Below, one piece after another: positions 1 to 10,516 of a DNA stretch of 64,000 bases. Position 1 is the first letter of the stretch, and every line of letters starts with the position of its first letter. Made by a program: the position numbers and the translations under genes. This DNA comes from Neoakkermansia glycaniphila (GTDB lineage Bacteria; Verrucomicrobiota; Verrucomicrobiia; Verrucomicrobiales; Akkermansiaceae): NCBI RefSeq assembly GCF_001683795.1, contig NZ_LIGX01000026.1, forward strand, positions 48,539-112,538. The letters are read 5' to 3'. The notes under the pieces are model-generated. The model saw only the letters and a list, made by a program, of their open reading frames with translations. It was not told the DNA's origin and made no database searches.

Positions 1-1392
1 ATGATCGGCGCGGGTATCCTTGCGAAGAAGGCTGTCGCCCTTGGCCTCAAGGTGCCTGCCTACGTCAAGACTTCCATGGCCCCCGGTTCCCGCATTGCCG
101 ATACCTACTTCAAGGCGAACGATCTGCAGGATGCGCTTGACGCCATCGGCTTTTCGACCGTCGGCTACGGCTGCACGACCTGCATCGGCAATTCCGGCCC
201 GTTGAACCACGATCTCGAAGAGGCTGTGAAGGCGAACGACCTCGTTTCCTGCTCGGTGCTTTCCGGCAACCGCAACTTCGAGGCCCGCGTGCATGCTTCC
301 GTGAAGGCGAACTTCCTGATGTCCCCGCCGATGGTGATCGCTTTCGCCCTCGCAGGACGCGTGGATATCGATATGGACAAGGAGCCGATCGGCAAGGGCT
401 CCGACGGGCAGGATGTGTACCTGCGCGACATCTGGCCGAGCAGCGAGGAGATCGCCGCCGCCGAAGCCCGTGCCGTGAATGCCGATGCCTTCCGCGAGAT
501 CTATAGCCTGACGCCGGACAAGAACCCGCTCTGGGCTGCCGTCGAAGGGCCGCAGGGTGCGACTTTCGCATGGAATGACGCTTCGACGTACATTCACCGC
601 CCGCCGTATTTCGACGGGTTCAACGGTTCCCGCCGCGACATCGAAAATATTGCCGACGCCCGCCCGCTCGGTATCTTCGGCGATTCGGTGACGACCGACC
701 ATATTTCCCCCGCCGGAGCCATCCGCGCCACGGGCCCGGGCGGCAAGTTCCTGGCTTCGATGGGCGTCGAGCGCCGCGACTTCAACACCTTCGGCTCCCG
801 CCGCGGCAACGATCTCGTGATGACGCGCGGCACCTTTGCCAACGTGCGCCTGAAGAACCTTCTCGTCGAAGGCACGGAAGGCGGCTACACGCTGTATTTC
901 GGTGGTGAAGCCATTTCCGCTCCCGATGTGGAAATCACCGCCGCTTCCGGCACGCCGACCTTCATTTTCGATGCAGGCATGGCCTACCGCAACGAAGGCG
1001 TGAACCAGATTATCATTGCCGGGGAAGACTACGGCATGGGCTCTTCCCGCGACTGGGCCGCCAAGGGTACGAATCTGCTCGGCGTGAAGGCCGTCGTTTC
1101 CAAGAGCTTCGAGCGCATCCACCGCTCCAATCTTGTTGGCATGGGCGTGCTGCCGCTGAACTTCGCCGATCCGGCGGATTACGACCGCGTGAAGAATCTC
1201 AAGGATGCGACTTTCAGCATTACGGGCCTGCACAACGATATCGAACCGCGCGCCACGGCCACGCTTGTGGTGAAGCCTGCCGGGGAAGCCTCGTTCGAGC
1301 TGCCGGTCGTCGTCCGCATCGATACGCCCATCGAGAAGGAATATTACCGCGCCGGGGGCATCCTGCCCTATGTGCTCGGCAAATACTGCTGA
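1..1392 (+). CDS. acnA: Aconitate hydratase, AcnA type (5' end outside window)
   Basis: C-terminal 463 residues of an aconitase of the AcnA/IRP type, which interconverts citrate and isocitrate in the cytoplasmic TCA cycle. Two of the three [4Fe-4S] cluster cysteines are visible in YGCTTCIGNSG (residues 58 and 61 of the fragment), and the swivel-domain signature DYGMGSSRDWAAKG lies near residue 345. Full-length AcnA proteins are about 900 residues, so roughly the first half is missing. The ATG at position 1 is an internal Met (the family reads ...NPSVMIGAG...), not a start. Six bases separate its stop from the next gene, so co-transcription is likely. Identity is firm; the gene symbol follows family resemblance. 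Confidence 0.95.
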   Translation: MIGAGILAKKAVALGLKVPAYVKTSMAPGSRIADTYFKANDLQDALDAIGFSTVGYGCTTCIGNSGPLNHDLEEAVKANDLVSCSVLSGNRNFEARVHASVKANFLMSPPMVIAFALAGRVDIDMDKEPIGKGSDGQDVYLRDIWPSSEEIAAAEARAVNADAFREIYSLTPDKNPLWAAVEGPQGATFAWNDASTYIHRPPYFDGFNGSRRDIENIADARPLGIFGDSVTTDHISPAGAIRATGPGGKFLASMGVERRDFNTFGSRRGNDLVMTRGTFANVRLKNLLVEGTEGGYTLYFGGEAISAPDVEITAASGTPTFIFDAGMAYRNEGVNQIIIAGEDYGMGSSRDWAAKGTNLLGVKAVVSKSFERIHRSNLVGMGVLPLNFADPADYDRVKNLKDATFSITGLHNDIEPRATATLVVKPAGEASFELPVVVRIDTPIEKEYYRAGGILPYVLGKYC

Positions 1393-1398
1393 TTCGCC

Positions 1399-2034
1399 AT
1401 GACGAAGGATGAAGCCGTAGCTGTCCTTTGGGAGTACCATCGGCTGCACCAGAATCTGAAACCCGCCGATCTGCTCCTCGTTCTGGGGAGCAACGACGAG
1501 CGGGTAGGCGTGTACGCCGCCGGGCTGTACAGGCAGGGGCTGGCTCCCCGCGTCCTGTTTTCCGGCGGAGCAGGCCGTTTTACGGAAGGGCTGCGCGGCA
1601 CGGAAGCGGAGCGGTTCGCTGCTGCAGCCGAGGCGGCGGGGTTGCCCCGCGAGGCGATTCTTCTCGAAACTCGTTCCACCAACACGGGGGAGAATATCCG
1701 CTTTTCGCGCGAAGTTCTGGAGGAAAACGGTTTGCAGCCGCAGAGCATTATCGCCTTGCAGAAGCCTTACATGGAACGCCGCACGCTGGCGACGCTTGAA
1801 GCCCAGTGGCCGGGTATGCCTTTTCAGGTGTCCGCGCCGCAGATGACCTTTGACGAGTACCTGACGGATACGCTGAACGAGGAAATCGTCATCTCCGCGA
1901 TGGTGGGCGACTACCAGCGCATTCTGGAATACCCGCGCCTCGGATTCTCCACGGAGCAACCTTTCTCCGCCCGTGCGGAAGAAGCCTTCCTGACGCTGGT
2001 CGGGCTGGGATACACCTCCCAACTGCTCAGATAA
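1399..2034 (+). CDS. YdcF/SanA-like DUF218 family protein
   Basis: 211-residue protein of the DUF218 (YdcF/ElyC/SanA) family. The fold is recognised from LLLVLGSNDERVGVYAAGLY at the start, the glycine-rich SGGAG turn near residue 55, and the conserved LETRSTNTGENIRFSREVL segment (T-x-x-N-x-x-x-S). Family members bind nucleotide-like ligands or act in envelope processes, but no reaction is firmly known. There is no signal peptide or membrane segment, so this is a cytoplasmic, YdcF-like member. It sits 6 bp after aconitase and 12 bp before the acyltransferase gene, consistent with one transcript. Substrate unknown. Confidence 0.8.
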   Translation: MTKDEAVAVLWEYHRLHQNLKPADLLLVLGSNDERVGVYAAGLYRQGLAPRVLFSGGAGRFTEGLRGTEAERFAAAAEAAGLPREAILLETRSTNTGENIRFSREVLEENGLQPQSIIALQKPYMERRTLATLEAQWPGMPFQVSAPQMTFDEYLTDTLNEEIVISAMVGDYQRILEYPRLGFSTEQPFSARAEEAFLTLVGLGYTSQLLR

Positions 2035-2046
2035 CGTCCCGGTGCC

Positions 2047-3096
2047 ATGACTCGTGCAACGCCTCCACTCGAACAACAGAACGGCCGCGTGGTCTGGGTC
2101 GATTTCTGCCGGGTGCTGACGGCATTTTACGTGATTATCCGGCACAGTGACCGGGCATGGGATAGCCTGTACCTGTTCGACAAGTTCAATTACCACAGCC
2201 TCGTTTTCATTTTCTTCTTCCTGTCGGGCTACTTCGCCCGTCCGCAATCCGGTGCGTGGCTCGATTGGAAACGTGCGTGGATGCTGGCCAGGCCGTGGCT
2301 GCTCTGGGGCGCCGTCGGCTTGTGCGTGCTGCTTCCGTATTATCATCACGAAGCCTTGGCGCGCGGGGATTTCGGAAGCCTGTCCTTCGCCTCGCTCGCC
2401 CGGGGGATGGGCTTGACGGATTGGAACTATTTCGCCGCGTACAATGTGCCTCTCTGGTATCTGAGGACTCTGATCGTTCTGGCTTTGTTCGCGCCCCTGC
2501 TGGGCAGGCTCTCTTCCAAATGGCTGGCCATTCTGATCTGCGGTGCGTGCGCCGTCCATAATCTGACCTATTATCCTGATGCGCTGCAGCCGGACTGGAT
2601 GCCGTTCCGCACGTATGAGAGCGTGCTTGCCGCCGGGGTGTTCGCCCTCGGCATGCTGGTGCGCCGCCATGCTGATATGCGAAGGTTCACCGCGTTTATG
2701 GAACAGGCCGCATGGGCTCCGATTCTGGTTTCACTGGCCGTGTTCTACATGGTGTACGAATGGCAGTACGATCCGGCGGCATCCTGTGCGCTGATTGCTT
2801 TGGGAGGGTTGAGCGTTATGAGTACGAGCATTCTCGCTGCGCGCCATTTGCCGCGCTTTGCCGCCCGTGTGGCTGCATACGGGCCGGCCGCATTCCTCGT
2901 CTTCGTCGTCCATTATATCGTTCAGCAGCCCGTGAAGGAGCAATTGATCGCCTGTTTCGGCGAACCTGTGCCGCAAATCATTACGATCCTGACTCCCATC
3001 GCCGCGATGGCATTTTGCCTGCTGCTGTACCGCGGCATTGCCCGTTTCCTGCCGCAGTATCTCGAACTGCTGTGCCTGGTGAAGAAGCGCGCCTGA
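2047..3096 (+). CDS. Acyltransferase family 3 membrane protein
   Basis: 349-residue polytopic membrane protein of the acyltransferase-3 (OafA/NodX/WecH) family, which transfers acetyl or succinyl groups to glycans or lipids. It opens with VDFCRVLTAFYVIIRHSD, where the family's conserved helix-1 Arg and His (R near 25, H near 33) are kept, followed by FFFLSGYF. About ten hydrophobic segments run through to the C-terminus. The length matches the family. The ATG at 2047 is 12 bp after the upstream stop. The acceptor molecule cannot be deduced, and no polysaccharide genes are adjacent. Confidence 0.85.
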   Translation: MTRATPPLEQQNGRVVWVDFCRVLTAFYVIIRHSDRAWDSLYLFDKFNYHSLVFIFFFLSGYFARPQSGAWLDWKRAWMLARPWLLWGAVGLCVLLPYYHHEALARGDFGSLSFASLARGMGLTDWNYFAAYNVPLWYLRTLIVLALFAPLLGRLSSKWLAILICGACAVHNLTYYPDALQPDWMPFRTYESVLAAGVFALGMLVRRHADMRRFTAFMEQAAWAPILVSLAVFYMVYEWQYDPAASCALIALGGLSVMSTSILAARHLPRFAARVAAYGPAAFLVFVVHYIVQQPVKEQLIACFGEPVPQIITILTPIAAMAFCLLLYRGIARFLPQYLELLCLVKKRA

Positions 3097-3186
3097 TGGA
3101 CAACATGCCGTTCATGCAGGACGAAGCATGATCCGCGCAACGATGGAGTGCCTTCAGGCAGCGGATGACTGTTCCGGGCAAACAAC

Positions 3187-3216
3187 AAGGCCAGGCGCAT
3201 GATCGCACCTGGCCTT
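3187..3216 (-). terminator. Rho-independent-like terminator of the RRM gene
   Basis: Perfect 9-bp inverted repeat AAGGCCAGG/CCTGGCCTT (3187-3195 with 3208-3216). Read on the minus strand it lies about 55 nt after the stop of the RRM gene and is followed by TTGTTGTTT. It may also help stop plus-strand transcripts from the acyltransferase gene. Confidence 0.6.
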
Positions 3217-3270
3217 GCCGGAAGGTTATGATGGAGAAGGCGCCGAGGCTCTTCTCACGCGTGTCCGGTT

Positions 3271-3624
3271 TTAGCGGCGATTGCGGTTGTAACCGCCACC
3301 ATCGCGGCGGCCGTAACCGCCTTCGTTGCGCCTGCCGCCACCGCCGTTGCCGCGGAAACCGCCGCCGCCCGAAGGCTGCTGGGGCTTGGCTTCATTGACG
3401 ACCAAGGGGCGGCCCTGGCAATCCTGTCCGTTCAAGGCTTCGATAGCGGCGGTCGTCGCTTCGGGAGTGGCCATGGTGACGAATGCAAAGCCTCTGGGCC
3501 TTCCGGATTCGCGGTCGGTGGGGATGAAGACTGCAGTGACTTCACCGTGAGCGCCGAAGAGATCGCGAAGATCCTGTTCGGTAGCGTTAAAGGATAAATT
3601 TCCGATATAAATTTGTGTGTTCAT
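3271..3624 (-). CDS. RRM-domain glycine/arginine-rich RNA-binding protein
   Basis: 117-residue RNA-binding protein with one RNA-recognition motif and a disordered tail. The RNP2 box is IYIGNL (residues 5-10) and the RNP1 box is RGFAFVTM (about 44-51). The tail from about residue 82 is rich in Gly, Arg and Asn with RRN and GGGG repeats. This is the architecture of cyanobacterial and verrucomicrobial Rbp/cold-induced RRM proteins. It probably binds single-stranded RNA in the cytoplasm as a chaperone or post-transcriptional regulator, although targets are unknown. It is monocistronic between its own terminator and a 334-bp leader region. Confidence 0.92.
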   Translation of the reverse strand: MNTQIYIGNLSFNATEQDLRDLFGAHGEVTAVFIPTDRESGRPRGFAFVTMATPEATTAAIEALNGQDCQGRPLVVNEAKPQQPSGGGGFRGNGGGGRRNEGGYGRRDGGGYNRNRR

Positions 3625-3905
3625 ATTAACAAATCGACGGGTGTACTGGTTTTTCTTTGAAGCGTTCCCCGGGGTCGGGGATTGAACTCGTCAGATTTGA
3701 AATAAAACAGACACTGGTGTCGAGAAAAAGACTATGCTCTCAATGCAAAAACTGCAAGCATATTATGCGTAAACCTGCATATTCCCGCCTCCATTTTACC
3801 TCCATTTCCGAAAAAATCCGGAATTTGACCGCAAAAGAGCTGTAAAATGACGAATTTGTTCCCGAAACGGGAGAAATTCGACTTTGGCCTATGCGGCTCC
3901 TGAAG
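3625..3905. other. Intergenic leader region of the RRM gene
   Basis: No gene is supported here. On the minus strand the sequence before the RRM gene can fold into a hairpin at 3664-3687 (GTTC and CCCCG arms), and a GACAC-N2-GTGTC inverted repeat lies at about 3712-3723. Either could be a control element of the RRM gene, but no promoter is convincing. The higher-coordinate part contains the region downstream of the hexosaminidase gene. Confidence 0.4.
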
Positions 3906-3931
3906 CCCGGCCATGCCATCGGCAGGCCGGG
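3906..3931 (-). terminator. Hairpin downstream of the hexosaminidase gene
   Basis: Strong hairpin: CCCGGCC (3906-3912) pairs with GGCCGGG (3925-3931), and an inner TGCC/GGCA extends the stem around one bulged A. It lies 27 nt past the stop of the GH20 gene on the minus strand. There is no good T-tract, so it may be a processing barrier rather than a canonical terminator. Confidence 0.45.
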
Positions 3932-3958
3932 TGGGAAAGAGGGATGAAAAACGGCAGG

Positions 3959-6124
3959 TTACTGTTTTTCGGGCATCACTGAGCGGTCGGGCACCCATTC
4001 GATGGCTCCTGCGCGGTCTGCCGGTTCCGCTTTGCGTACCGGGATGAAAGAAACTCCCCACGATTGGAAGTCTCCCGTGTAGGGTTGTTCGATGACAAGC
4101 GTATTTTCCCCCTTTTGGAGCTGGAACGGCACGGGATCGCGGGCCCACCAGAATTCTTCATTGTCGAAGGGAAGTTCATTGGCGGGCTGGAACCATGTGT
4201 GTTTCTCATAGCGGCGCTGTCCTGCGAGCCTGTAGGTTACGGGGTTTTTGAGTTCCTTCCCGTTCAACCAGATGCGCGTGCCGCACTGCGACCATTCTCC
4301 GGCCTTCGGCATGCCCGAACATCGGCGGGTGGCGCGGCCGGGGGCATCGAAGCCGACGTAGGCATGCATGGTGCGGTCGGAATCGGAATGGAGAGTAGTG
4401 GTCGCCCAGGCTGTGACGCCGGGTTTCTGCTGGCGGAACATGCCTTCGGAGCGTGCCCGCGTGCGGAAGGACAGATTGCCGCCGTCTTCCTGTCTCCGGG
4501 CGATGTTCAGCTTGTTCAGATCGCCGTTCAGGATGGCGTTGCGCACATTGTCCGCATCCGCCTTCGGTGCGGGGCCGACAACGGTCCACCGCATGAAGGA
4601 ATCGCGCCAGTAGGGGAAAGGTATGGCTTTGTCCGCAGATTCGGCGCGTTGGATATCTTCGAGGCGTTTTTCAAAGAGTTCGAATGCCTTGCGGGGTTCC
4701 GTCCCTTGTTTCGGCAGATAGCCTGTGTAGCGGGAGGCGTCCTGCTGCGAGCCCTTCCATGCGCGTTCGGCATAGGTGTACATGACGGGATAGACTCCGC
4801 TCTGCATGTTGATCTTGCTTTTGTCGTCCACTCGCACATCGGGCCACAGGCACAGGAAGGTGCCGAGGGCTTTGTCGGTGCTCTGCGGGGTACCGCAGTA
4901 TTGGCGGAAGAAGTTGCAGCGAACGAGGACGGCGGGGTCGGCAGCGTTCAGATAACCCATGGTCGAATCGAAGAAGGCTCCCGGCTGTTTGCCGGGCTTG
5001 AATGCGTCTTGCGCGCCTTCGTCGCCCCATACCTGCGCGACGACGCCTTCGGGGACGGGCAGGTCGTTTTTGCCGCCCCACTGGATGGGCCTGCGACCAA
5101 GCGATTTGACTTTGCCGCTCATGCGTTTGGCGAATTGGACGGCATTCGGAATATGGATTTCATCGGCACCTATGTGCAGCCATGGGCTGATGTCCGCCGG
5201 GATTTCCTGGCAGAATTCTTCGAGCAGCTCTTCCAGAATGTCCTGCCCTTTGTCGCTGGCCATTTTGAAGCCGAAGCAGCGGGTGAAATAATCGCTGTGC
5301 CCGGGCATGTCGATTTCCGGAATGATTTGGATGTGCCGTTCCCTGGCATAGCGGAAGAGCTCGCGAATCTCGTCGTAGGAATAGGTTTTGTCTACGTCGC
5401 GATCTTTCGTGCGCTTGGAGGGATCGTTCAGAATGGGGTATTTTTTGCATTCGATGCGCCATGCCGGGTAATCCGTCAGGTGCCAGTTGAAGGTGTTGAG
5501 CTTGACCTTGGCCATCTGGTCGAGATGGTTCTTGAGATCGTCGATGGTGCGGTAGTTGCGCCCGGCATCATACAGGAAACCGCGGATGGCGTAGGCAGGT
5601 TTGTCCACGATGGAGCAGCAGGGAATGCCGCCCGGGTGCGCGGCGAGCTGGCGAAGGGTTTGCATGGCGTAGAAGGCTCCGGCATCCGTCGCCGCCTTGA
5701 CGGATATTTCGTTTTTTGCCACATCAAGCTGATATCCTTCAGCACCGAGGCGTTCCGCATCGGCTTTGTCGAGAACGATGGATAATGTGCAGGTGCGAGG
5801 TTTTGAATGGCCGTTCCGATGGATCAGTTGCTTGAAGACCGTACGGATGCCTTCGGGCAGAATATCGCTCGCTTTTCCTTCCGTCGTTTTGCCGTTAACG
5901 GTGAGAACAGCGAGCCATGCCGTGCTTTCATCCATCTGCAAGGTGCCCTCTTTCCATTCCACTTGGGAGGGGAAAGGAAGCAGGGAAACGGGGGCTTTTT
6001 CTTCCTGCGCCAGAGGATGGGGGCTGGTCCATTCGGCGGCTATCAACGGCATGCAGGCAAGGAGGGCAAAAGAATGTATGATGGCGTTCAACATTCTGGT
6101 AATAATAGGGAAAGGAGACGCCAT
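3959..6124 (-). CDS. Beta-N-acetylhexosaminidase, GH20, exported
   Basis: 721-residue exported glycoside hydrolase family 20 enzyme that removes terminal beta-linked GlcNAc or GalNAc. Order: N-terminal segment with a hydrophobic signal (LNAIIHSFALLACMPLIAA; the LLAC could be a weak lipobox), a GH20b-like alpha/beta domain (about 45-190), then the TIM barrel with HIGADEIHIP near residue 320 carrying the catalytic Asp-Glu pair. The C-terminal ~200 residues look like a jelly-roll carbohydrate-binding region. The frame stays open far upstream, but no coding character exists beyond 6124. An ATG at 6094 (MLNAI...) is the alternative start; 6124 is preferred because it supplies an Arg before the hydrophobic core. 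It is monocistronic. The likely role is mucin O-glycan or N-glycan trimming. Confidence 0.88.
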   Translation of the reverse strand: MASPFPIITRMLNAIIHSFALLACMPLIAAEWTSPHPLAQEEKAPVSLLPFPSQVEWKEGTLQMDESTAWLAVLTVNGKTTEGKASDILPEGIRTVFKQLIHRNGHSKPRTCTLSIVLDKADAERLGAEGYQLDVAKNEISVKAATDAGAFYAMQTLRQLAAHPGGIPCCSIVDKPAYAIRGFLYDAGRNYRTIDDLKNHLDQMAKVKLNTFNWHLTDYPAWRIECKKYPILNDPSKRTKDRDVDKTYSYDEIRELFRYARERHIQIIPEIDMPGHSDYFTRCFGFKMASDKGQDILEELLEEFCQEIPADISPWLHIGADEIHIPNAVQFAKRMSGKVKSLGRRPIQWGGKNDLPVPEGVVAQVWGDEGAQDAFKPGKQPGAFFDSTMGYLNAADPAVLVRCNFFRQYCGTPQSTDKALGTFLCLWPDVRVDDKSKINMQSGVYPVMYTYAERAWKGSQQDASRYTGYLPKQGTEPRKAFELFEKRLEDIQRAESADKAIPFPYWRDSFMRWTVVGPAPKADADNVRNAILNGDLNKLNIARRQEDGGNLSFRTRARSEGMFRQQKPGVTAWATTTLHSDSDRTMHAYVGFDAPGRATRRCSGMPKAGEWSQCGTRIWLNGKELKNPVTYRLAGQRRYEKHTWFQPANELPFDNEEFWWARDPVPFQLQKGENTLVIEQPYTGDFQSWGVSFIPVRKAEPADRAGAIEWVPDRSVMPEKQ

Positions 6125-6356
6125 GTCAAGCTGAAAACGGAAAGCGGATAATTCGCTGGACAAAGCGGCGGCGTTTTTTATGTTGTTCCGGAGGATGGTT
6201 GATGCCCGAACCATCCGGATTATCCCCCCTCTGCCATCCATGAAACGCGAATCTTCCCCTTGCCGTTGAAAAGATTTCAGGACGAGAGTGTTGTCGTGCC
6301 CGATCCTTGCGTCGGGCGGCGGTGCTGAAGTCCTGCATCCCGGGCGCACGGTCAAT

Positions 6357-6845
6357 ATGCCGTGCCCGCGGCCGAACAGCGTGCCGTTATGGTTGCGCCG
6401 CCTATTGAAATGGATGGGTTTGGCTGTCATGTGGTCGGTTCTTTCGATGCTGGCGTTGTTTTGTTTCCTCATGTTGTCCGTTTTTGTTATGGATATCAGC
6501 GATTCCGGAGGCTGGACCCGCAAGCTGCCGGAAGGCTGGGAGCGCGTGCATGAGGTGCGGACGGTGGATGAGCTGGCGGCAGCCATGCTGCCCTGCAAGG
6601 ATCTGCGCCACCGGATGCAAATCGTGTACGAGAGAGGGAAAGCGCGGGTTCTGCATACCTGGACGGCGCAGGAATGGGCCGGGACCTGGACGCTGACTTG
6701 TACGGAGGATGCGGACGCGCCGGGCGAGGTTCGTTCGCCCCGGATCATGTATGAGGATGTTGCATGGAGTCTCTATGATATGGATATGGCCGCGCTGGAG
6801 CAGGGGGATGTTTCCCTGATCCGGCGCATATCCGACAGGGAGTGA
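6357..6845 (+). CDS. Hypothetical membrane-anchored protein
   Basis: 162 residues, not recognised. It has a basic N-terminus (RRLLKW), one long transmembrane segment (about residues 22-46, MGLAVMWSVLSMLALFCFLM), then a soluble acidic C-terminal domain with the W-T-A-Q-E-W and GTWTLTCTED stretches. The start at 6357 is chosen because upstream in-frame codons have no membrane or coding character; an alternative in-frame start lies at 6288. It is divergent from the hexosaminidase and convergent with htpG. Confidence 0.6.
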   Translation: MPCPRPNSVPLWLRRLLKWMGLAVMWSVLSMLALFCFLMLSVFVMDISDSGGWTRKLPEGWERVHEVRTVDELAAAMLPCKDLRHRMQIVYERGKARVLHTWTAQEWAGTWTLTCTEDADAPGEVRSPRIMYEDVAWSLYDMDMAALEQGDVSLIRRISDRE

Positions 6846-6869
6846 CCTTCTGCCCGTTTTCCTGCATGC

Positions 6870-6898
6870 AAAAAGCCGCCCCGCATGGGCGGGACGGC
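6870..6898 (-). terminator. Terminator of htpG
   Basis: GC-rich hairpin (6875-6884 with 6889-6898, one mismatch) followed on the minus strand by TTTTT. It lies 29 bp after the htpG stop. Confidence 0.75.
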
Positions 6899-6926
6899 CT
6901 GTGATGCTTCGGCTGGATGGGGCTGC

Positions 6927-8765
<1,839 letters not shown>

Positions 8766-8788
8766 ATAGGTGAAAATAGGCTGTTCCC

Positions 8789-8817
8789 ATGATAGCGGAT
8801 ACGGGCTTCCGGGTCAA
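8789..8817 (-). promoter_or_regulatory. Promoter of htpG
   Basis: On the minus strand, TTGACC (8812-8817), a 17-nt spacer and TATCAT (8789-8794). The ATG of htpG is 23 nt past the -10 box, so the predicted leader is about 16 nt. No CIRCE-like inverted repeat is visible. Confidence 0.6.
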
Positions 8818-8929
8818 GGGGCGGAGGCCCCGGAAGCGTGCCATGCGTCCAGCGGAGCGCGTCATGCAGGGTGGGGTGGTGTATTCTGTTTTACATGGGA
8901 TTTTCTTTGATTATTAGGAATTGATGGGC

Positions 8930-9116
8930 CACAGATTGCACTGATTATCACAGATTTTTTGATGGAAATTTCAACTTTCTCTTTACGTATTCGTTGAATG
9001 AGTGAGGGTAGAAAATGTTTTTTTGCCATTCTTTCCATGTCATTGATTTGACGATTCGATTGATGGCAAGATGTTTATCATAAATATTGTTCTGTGTTAA
9101 TCTGCGAAATCTGCGG
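8930..9116. repeat. Intergenic element bounded by CACAGATT-type motifs
   Basis: The 8818-9187 stretch holds no convincing gene. Inside it, CACAGATT occurs twice at the left edge (8930-8937 and 8949-8956), and the inverse form AATCTGCG occurs twice at the right edge (9099-9106 and 9108-9115), enclosing about 140 AT-richer bases. Such CRCAGATT motifs at the edges are seen in dispersed intergenic repeats of several bacterial phyla. Only one copy is present in this window, so repetitiveness is inferred, not shown. Confidence 0.4.
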
Positions 9117-9187
9117 CTTCCCGTCCCATGCTTTTTTCGCATCACGTGATTGAATGGAAAAGCGTGGCCTCTGGCGCGACTTTCGGC

Positions 9188-9216
9188 TTGATGATGGTGC
9201 GGTGCGGTGCTATCGT
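9188..9216 (+). promoter_or_regulatory. Promoter of the universal stress protein operon
   Basis: TTGATG (9188-9193), 17-nt spacer, TATCGT (9211-9216). The ATG at 9225 is 8 nt after the -10 box, so the transcript would be leaderless or nearly so. Confidence 0.45.
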
Positions 9217-9224
9217 ACCTTTGT

Positions 9225-9716
9225 ATGATGAAGATTCTGGTTGCCATCGATTTTTCGGACGCCACCCCCGAGGTTGCCGAGCAGGCGGGCAAGCTTGCGC
9301 GTGCCATGCAGGGTGAGATTCACCTGATCCACGTTGTGGAGCCGCGTATTGCCTACGACGTGGCCGGAATTTTTCCGGAGGACGTCGTGATTCCGAAGGA
9401 GGAAGTAGGCAAGAGTATGACGATCAAGGCCCTTTCCGAGATGCGCCTGCGCCAGCTCGCCGAGGAGTTGAAGGATCAATGGGGCGTCGTCGTCCACTCG
9501 AAGGTGACGGATGAGTTCGACACGCAGGAAGCGATTGAAACCTATGCGGAGAAGGAAGGCGCGGATATGATTATCGTGGGCAACCACAGCCACAGTTTCC
9601 TTTCTTCCGTGTTCCTCGGCAGTGTGGCCGAGGAGGTGATCCGCCATGCGAAGGTTCCCGTACTCGTGGTGCCGGTGAAGGCGTTCGATGCCGATAAGCA
9701 AGGAGAAGGCGCATGA
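9225..9716 (+). CDS. Universal stress protein (UspA family)
   Basis: 163-residue single-domain Usp protein. It begins MMKILVAIDFSDATPEV, the family's first strand and turn, and has the ATP-binding-type C-terminal motif (GNHSHSFLSSVFLGSVAEEV, G-x-S/H...G-S-x-x). It is cytoplasmic and implicated in stress survival; the molecular function of the family is not settled. The start is placed at the first of two adjacent ATGs because a promoter ends just upstream. Its stop overlaps the next start by 4 bp (ATGA), so the two are translationally coupled. Confidence 0.9.
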   Translation: MMKILVAIDFSDATPEVAEQAGKLARAMQGEIHLIHVVEPRIAYDVAGIFPEDVVIPKEEVGKSMTIKALSEMRLRQLAEELKDQWGVVVHSKVTDEFDTQEAIETYAEKEGADMIIVGNHSHSFLSSVFLGSVAEEVIRHAKVPVLVVPVKAFDADKQGEGA

Positions 9717-10513
9717 TGCTGAATCTGCTGTTCATCGGCGATATCGTGGGGGAGCCGGGCCGTACTGCTGCCATGCGTGCGCTGCCGGAGCTGCGGGAGG
9801 AGTTCGGCCTCGATTTCATTGTGGTCAACGGGGAGAATGCCGCCGGAGGCCGCGGCATTACGCCGAAGATTGCGCAGGAATTGCTGCGGAGCGGTGTGGA
9901 TGCGATTACGATGGGCGATCACGTATGGGATCAGCCCGATCTGATTCCGTGGATGGATGGGGAGCCCCGTTTGCTGCGTCCCATCAATTACCAGCAGGGT
10001 ACGCCGGGCCACGGTTCCGTGCTGCTGGAGACGCCGAAGGGCAAGGTGGGCGTGGTGCAGGTGCAGGGGCGGTCGTTCATTCAGCCGCCGCTGGAGAATC
10101 CTTTTGTAGTCGGGGAGCAGGAGGTGCTTCGCCTCCGCGAAGAAGGCGCGCATGCGGTGCTGGTGGATGTGCATGCGGAGACGACGAGCGAGAAGATTTC
10201 CCTCGGTTATTTGTTGGACGGCAAGGCGAGCGTGGTGATAGGCACGCATACGCATGTGCAGACTGCGGATGATATGATTTTGCCCGGCGGTACGGCGTAT
10301 CTGACGGATGCCGGGATGTGCGGGCCTGCCGTGAGCGTGCTGGGGCGCGACAAGGATGCGGTGCTGAAGCGGTTCTGTACGACGCTGCCTTCCAAGTTTC
10401 CCGTGGCGGATTGGCCCGTGCGCCTGTGCGGTGCGGTGGCTTCCATCGATATGGAGACGGGCAAGGCCGTCCGTTTCGAGCGCATTCAGCGCATGTATGA
10501 AAAGAATGCCTGA
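9713..10513 (+). CDS. YmdB-like metallophosphoesterase (TIGR00282 family)
   Basis: 266-residue calcineurin-like phosphodiesterase of the YmdB type. Metal ligands are visible in FIGDIVGEPGR (D near 9), VVNGENAAGGRG (N/E near 38-40), TMGDHVWDQ (D-H near 67) and GTHTHVQTAD (H near 177-179). YmdB of Bacillus hydrolyses 2',3' and 3',5' cyclic nucleotides and affects RNA decay and biofilm switching; that role is known only there. The length is standard. It overlaps the Usp gene by 4 bp and lies 3 bp before tcdA. Confidence 0.9.
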   Translation: MMLNLLFIGDIVGEPGRTAAMRALPELREEFGLDFIVVNGENAAGGRGITPKIAQELLRSGVDAITMGDHVWDQPDLIPWMDGEPRLLRPINYQQGTPGHGSVLLETPKGKVGVVQVQGRSFIQPPLENPFVVGEQEVLRLREEGAHAVLVDVHAETTSEKISLGYLLDGKASVVIGTHTHVQTADDMILPGGTAYLTDAGMCGPAVSVLGRDKDAVLKRFCTTLPSKFPVADWPVRLCGAVASIDMETGKAVRFERIQRMYEKNA

Positions 10514-10516
10514 GCG

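Noticed and set aside
3664..3687. tRNA-like T-arm in the RRM leader
   Set aside because: A GTTCAATC-like loop is present, but no acceptor, D or anticodon arms can be formed around it.
6125..6748. N-terminal extension of the hexosaminidase by 208 codons
   Set aside because: The extra part is Arg/Ser/Thr-rich without a domain, overlaps the divergent gene at 6357, and would bury the signal peptide.
8948..9307. 119-codon minus-strand frame between htpG and the stress protein
   Set aside because: It crosses the repeat-like element and the promoter and start of the stress protein gene, and shows no domain or signal.
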